Assembly (NCBI RefSeq): GCF_030151085.1
Contig: NZ_JASLER010000054.1
Coordinates: 1 to 64,000 of the forward strand
Direction: 5' to 3'
DNA length: 64,000 nucleotides
DNA from: Bacteroides sp.
GTDB taxonomy: Bacteria > Bacteroidota > Bacteroidia > Bacteroidales > Bacteroidaceae
In this document: positions 62,442 to 64,000 of the stretch, one piece after another
How the letters are laid out: the number at the start of each line of letters is the position of its first letter
Position numbering within the stretch: the stretch's first letter is position 1
Translations under genes and position numbers: made by a program
The notes under the pieces: generated by a model
Seen by the model: only the letters and a program-made list of their open reading frames with translations
What the model was told of the DNA's origin: nothing
The model's database searches: none

Positions 62442-63197
62442 TTACTTCATAAATTCTTTGCGACGTAATACGAAGCTATTACTCAAATACTTCTCACGTA
62501 CTATTTTATTTTCAGCCAGTTCTTCAGGTGTGCCTTGAAATAAGATCTTTCCTTCGAACAGCAGATAAGCACGATCGGTAATACTTAGTGTCTCCTGCAC
62601 ATTATGGTCCGTAATTAGAATTCCGATATTCCGATCTTTCAGTTTCCATACAATCTGCTGGATATCTTCTACAGCGATAGGGTCTACTCCGGCAAAAGGT
62701 TCGTCAAGCATGATGAACTTAGGGTCGATAGCAAGGCAACGGGCAATCTCCGTACGACGACGTTCACCACCCGATAATTGATTACCGTTATTTTTGCGCA
62801 CTTTCTGCAAACGGAATTCAGCTATCAAACTCTCCAACTTATCTTTCTGGTACTCCAACGGTTTATCGGTCATCTCCAACACAGATGCGATATTATCTTC
62901 CACACTCATCTGGCGGAACACAGAGGCTTCCTGTGCCAAATAGCCGATGCCGGTCTGTGCACGCTTGTATACCGGATAGTTTGTAATCTCCAAATCATCC
63001 AAGAAGATACGCCCTTCATTCGGAGTAATCAAACCAACGGTCATGTAGAACGAAGTCGTCTTACCGGCACCGTTAGGGCCCAGCAAACCAACAATTTCCC
63101 CTTGCTTCACATCGATAGAGACATGGCTCACTACCGTACGCTTTCCGTACTTTTTCACCAAATCTTCCGTGCGAAGCACCATTTTGCTTTCTTCCAT
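62442..63197 (-). CDS. lptB: LPS export ABC transporter ATP-binding protein LptB
   Basis: LptB hydrolyses ATP to drive lipopolysaccharide extraction from the inner membrane with LptF and LptG. The product is about 251 residues. Walker A is GPNGAGKTT (about 40-48), the signature is QLSGGERRR, Walker B is FIMLDEPFAGVDP and the switch His is in LITDHNVQE. These match the LptB group (GYLAQEASVFRQMSVEDN). An ATG at 63227 is in frame, but the TACATTTG promoter element at 63216-63223 overlaps it, so 63197 (MEESKM) or 63182 (MVLRTE) is the real start. Confidence 0.95.
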   Translation of the reverse strand: MEESKMVLRTEDLVKKYGKRTVVSHVSIDVKQGEIVGLLGPNGAGKTTSFYMTVGLITPNEGRIFLDDLEITNYPVYKRAQTGIGYLAQEASVFRQMSVEDNIASVLEMTDKPLEYQKDKLESLIAEFRLQKVRKNNGNQLSGGERRRTEIARCLAIDPKFIMLDEPFAGVDPIAVEDIQQIVWKLKDRNIGILITDHNVQETLSITDRAYLLFEGKILFQGTPEELAENKIVREKYLSNSFVLRRKEFMK

Positions 63198-63214
63198 ACT
63201 TGCGTTATTTTGCC

Positions 63215-63253
63215 GCAAATGTAGCAAAATAAGCCGAAATGATGTACATTTGC
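63215..63253. promoter_or_regulatory. Divergent promoters of lptB and the mlaE-type gene, forming a dyad
   Basis: TACATTTG occurs as an exact -7 element on the minus strand (63216-63223, for lptB) and on the plus strand (63245-63252, for the permease). Extended by one base, the two form a perfect 9-bp inverted repeat GCAAATGTA ... TACATTTGC. No -33 TTTG is seen for either. Confidence 0.65.
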
Positions 63254-63272
63254 AGACAAATACTTACGAGTT

Positions 63273-64000
63273 ATGATTAAAGCACTTAGAACAGTCGGTA
63301 AATATATCATGCTTATGGGACGTGTTTTCGCCCGCCCCGAACGTATGCGTATGTTTTTCCGGCAATATGTAAATGAGTTGGAACAGCTCGGCGTAAATTC
63401 TATCGGCATTGTGTTGTTGATATCATTTTTCATCGGAGCCGTTATCACCATACAAATCAAGCTGAACATTGAAAGCCCTTTCATGCCCCGCTGGACAGTG
63501 GGATATGTGACCCGTGAAATTATGTTACTGGAATTTTCGTCTTCCATCATGTGCTTGATTCTGGCAGGAAAAGTCGGTTCCAATATTGCTTCCGAACTGG
63601 GCACCATGCGCGTAACGCAGCAAATAGATGCCCTTGAAATAATGGGAGTCAATTCTGCGAATTACCTGATTTTACCTAAAATTGTCGCGATGGTATCAAC
63701 CATTCCGTTGATGGTAACGTTCAGTATATTCGCGGGCATCATAGGCGCCTTTTGCACGTGTTGGTTCGGAGGCATTATGACGGCGGTAGATTTGGAATAT
63801 GGTTTGCAATATATGTTTGTGGAATGGTTTATTTGGTGTGGCATCATCAAGTCACTTTTCTTTGCTTTCATTATCGCCAGCGTATCGGCTTACTTTGGCT
63901 ATACAGTCGAAGGAGGTTCCATCGAGGTAGGTAAAGCATCTACTGATTCAGTAGTGTGCAGTAGCGTGCTCATCTTATTTGCCGACCTTATATTAACTAA
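63273..64000 (+). CDS. MlaE-type ABC transporter permease (cut off by window end)
   Basis: A reading frame starting ATGATTAAAGCACTTAGAAC at 63273 stays open to the window end, giving 242 residues without the C-terminus. It is a membrane permease of the MlaE/YrbE family, which moves phospholipids between the membranes of Gram-negative cells. Family blocks include an N-terminal amphipathic helix, SIGIVLLISFFIGAVITIQ (first membrane helix), ELGTMRVTQQIDALEIMG (the conserved coupling motif) and several later hydrophobic helices. The expected next genes are the ATPase and MCE-domain protein beyond the window. It is divergent from lptB. Confidence 0.92.
   Translation, partial: MIKALRTVGKYIMLMGRVFARPERMRMFFRQYVNELEQLGVNSIGIVLLISFFIGAVITIQIKLNIESPFMPRWTVGYVTREIMLLEFSSSIMCLILAGKVGSNIASELGTMRVTQQIDALEIMGVNSANYLILPKIVAMVSTIPLMVTFSIFAGIIGAFCTCWFGGIMTAVDLEYGLQYMFVEWFIWCGIIKSLFFAFIIASVSAYFGYTVEGGSIEVGKASTDSVVCSSVLILFADLILT

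Noticed and set aside
63155..63871. Minus-strand open frames of 165 and 69 codons near the window end
   Set aside because: They are antisense to the mlaE-type permease, whose conserved blocks show that the plus strand is coding.

Overview
The window is a chromosomal segment of a gut-type Bacteroides (Bacteroidota). This rests on a SusC/SusD pair with a hybrid two-component regulator, many exported glycoside hydrolases with Bacteroides-style lipoprotein signals, promoters of the TTTG / TAnnTTTG type instead of -35/-10 boxes, AT-rich ribosome-binding regions without strong Shine-Dalgarno sequences, and housekeeping genes in a Bacteroides-like order (trpS, ompA, mutL, SurA-like genes, guaB, recQ, clpX, clpP, tig). 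No prophage, insertion sequence, integron or CRISPR array was found.

Layout. Positions 1-1,760 hold tRNA-Val(TAC), a small DCC-family thiol-disulfide protein and a hexapeptide acetyltransferase. carB (1,764-4,985, minus) has its own promoter, a possible 30-codon leader peptide and an intrinsic terminator in the leader, a layout that suggests attenuation. From 31,299 down to 5,311 (minus) runs a twelve-gene polysaccharide utilisation locus (PUL): susC, susD, GH2, a GH2-GH43 fusion, GH35, SGNH esterase, beta-helix lipoprotein, GH20, beta-helix protein, GH35, DUF5107 protein and a clan GH-A (GH51-like) lipoprotein. Facing it on the plus strand are a nucleoside-hydrolase-like lipoprotein and the hybrid two-component regulator (31,514-36,437). 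A 13-bp perfect inverted repeat sits in the divergent promoter region and is the best operator candidate. A second carbohydrate block (GH36-like, GH3; minus) and a PAS hybrid kinase (plus) follow to 43,212.

The last third is housekeeping: trpS; an OmpA-family protein; an operon of three SurA-like proteins, an OstA-like LPS transport protein, a 98-residue membrane protein and mutL; guaB; recQ; clpP-clpX; tig; an RRM RNA-binding protein; lptB; and the start of an mlaE-type permease cut off by the window end.

How it fits together. The PUL would import an oligosaccharide through SusCD and take it apart with exo-acting enzymes. Two GH35, two GH2, one GH20, one GH43 of the exo-galactanase/galactofuranosidase type and one arabinofuranosidase-like enzyme point to a branched, galactose-rich glycan with a hexosamine and an acyl ester. 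The exact substrate cannot be read from sequence.

The most unusual non-genic signal is a set of five intergenic arrays (near 1.4, 24.0, 36.5, 45.9 and 61.7 kb) of degenerate tandem repeats. Each array has its own unit sequence but a strict 21- or 22-bp period, close to two DNA helical turns, and several contain dyad symmetry.
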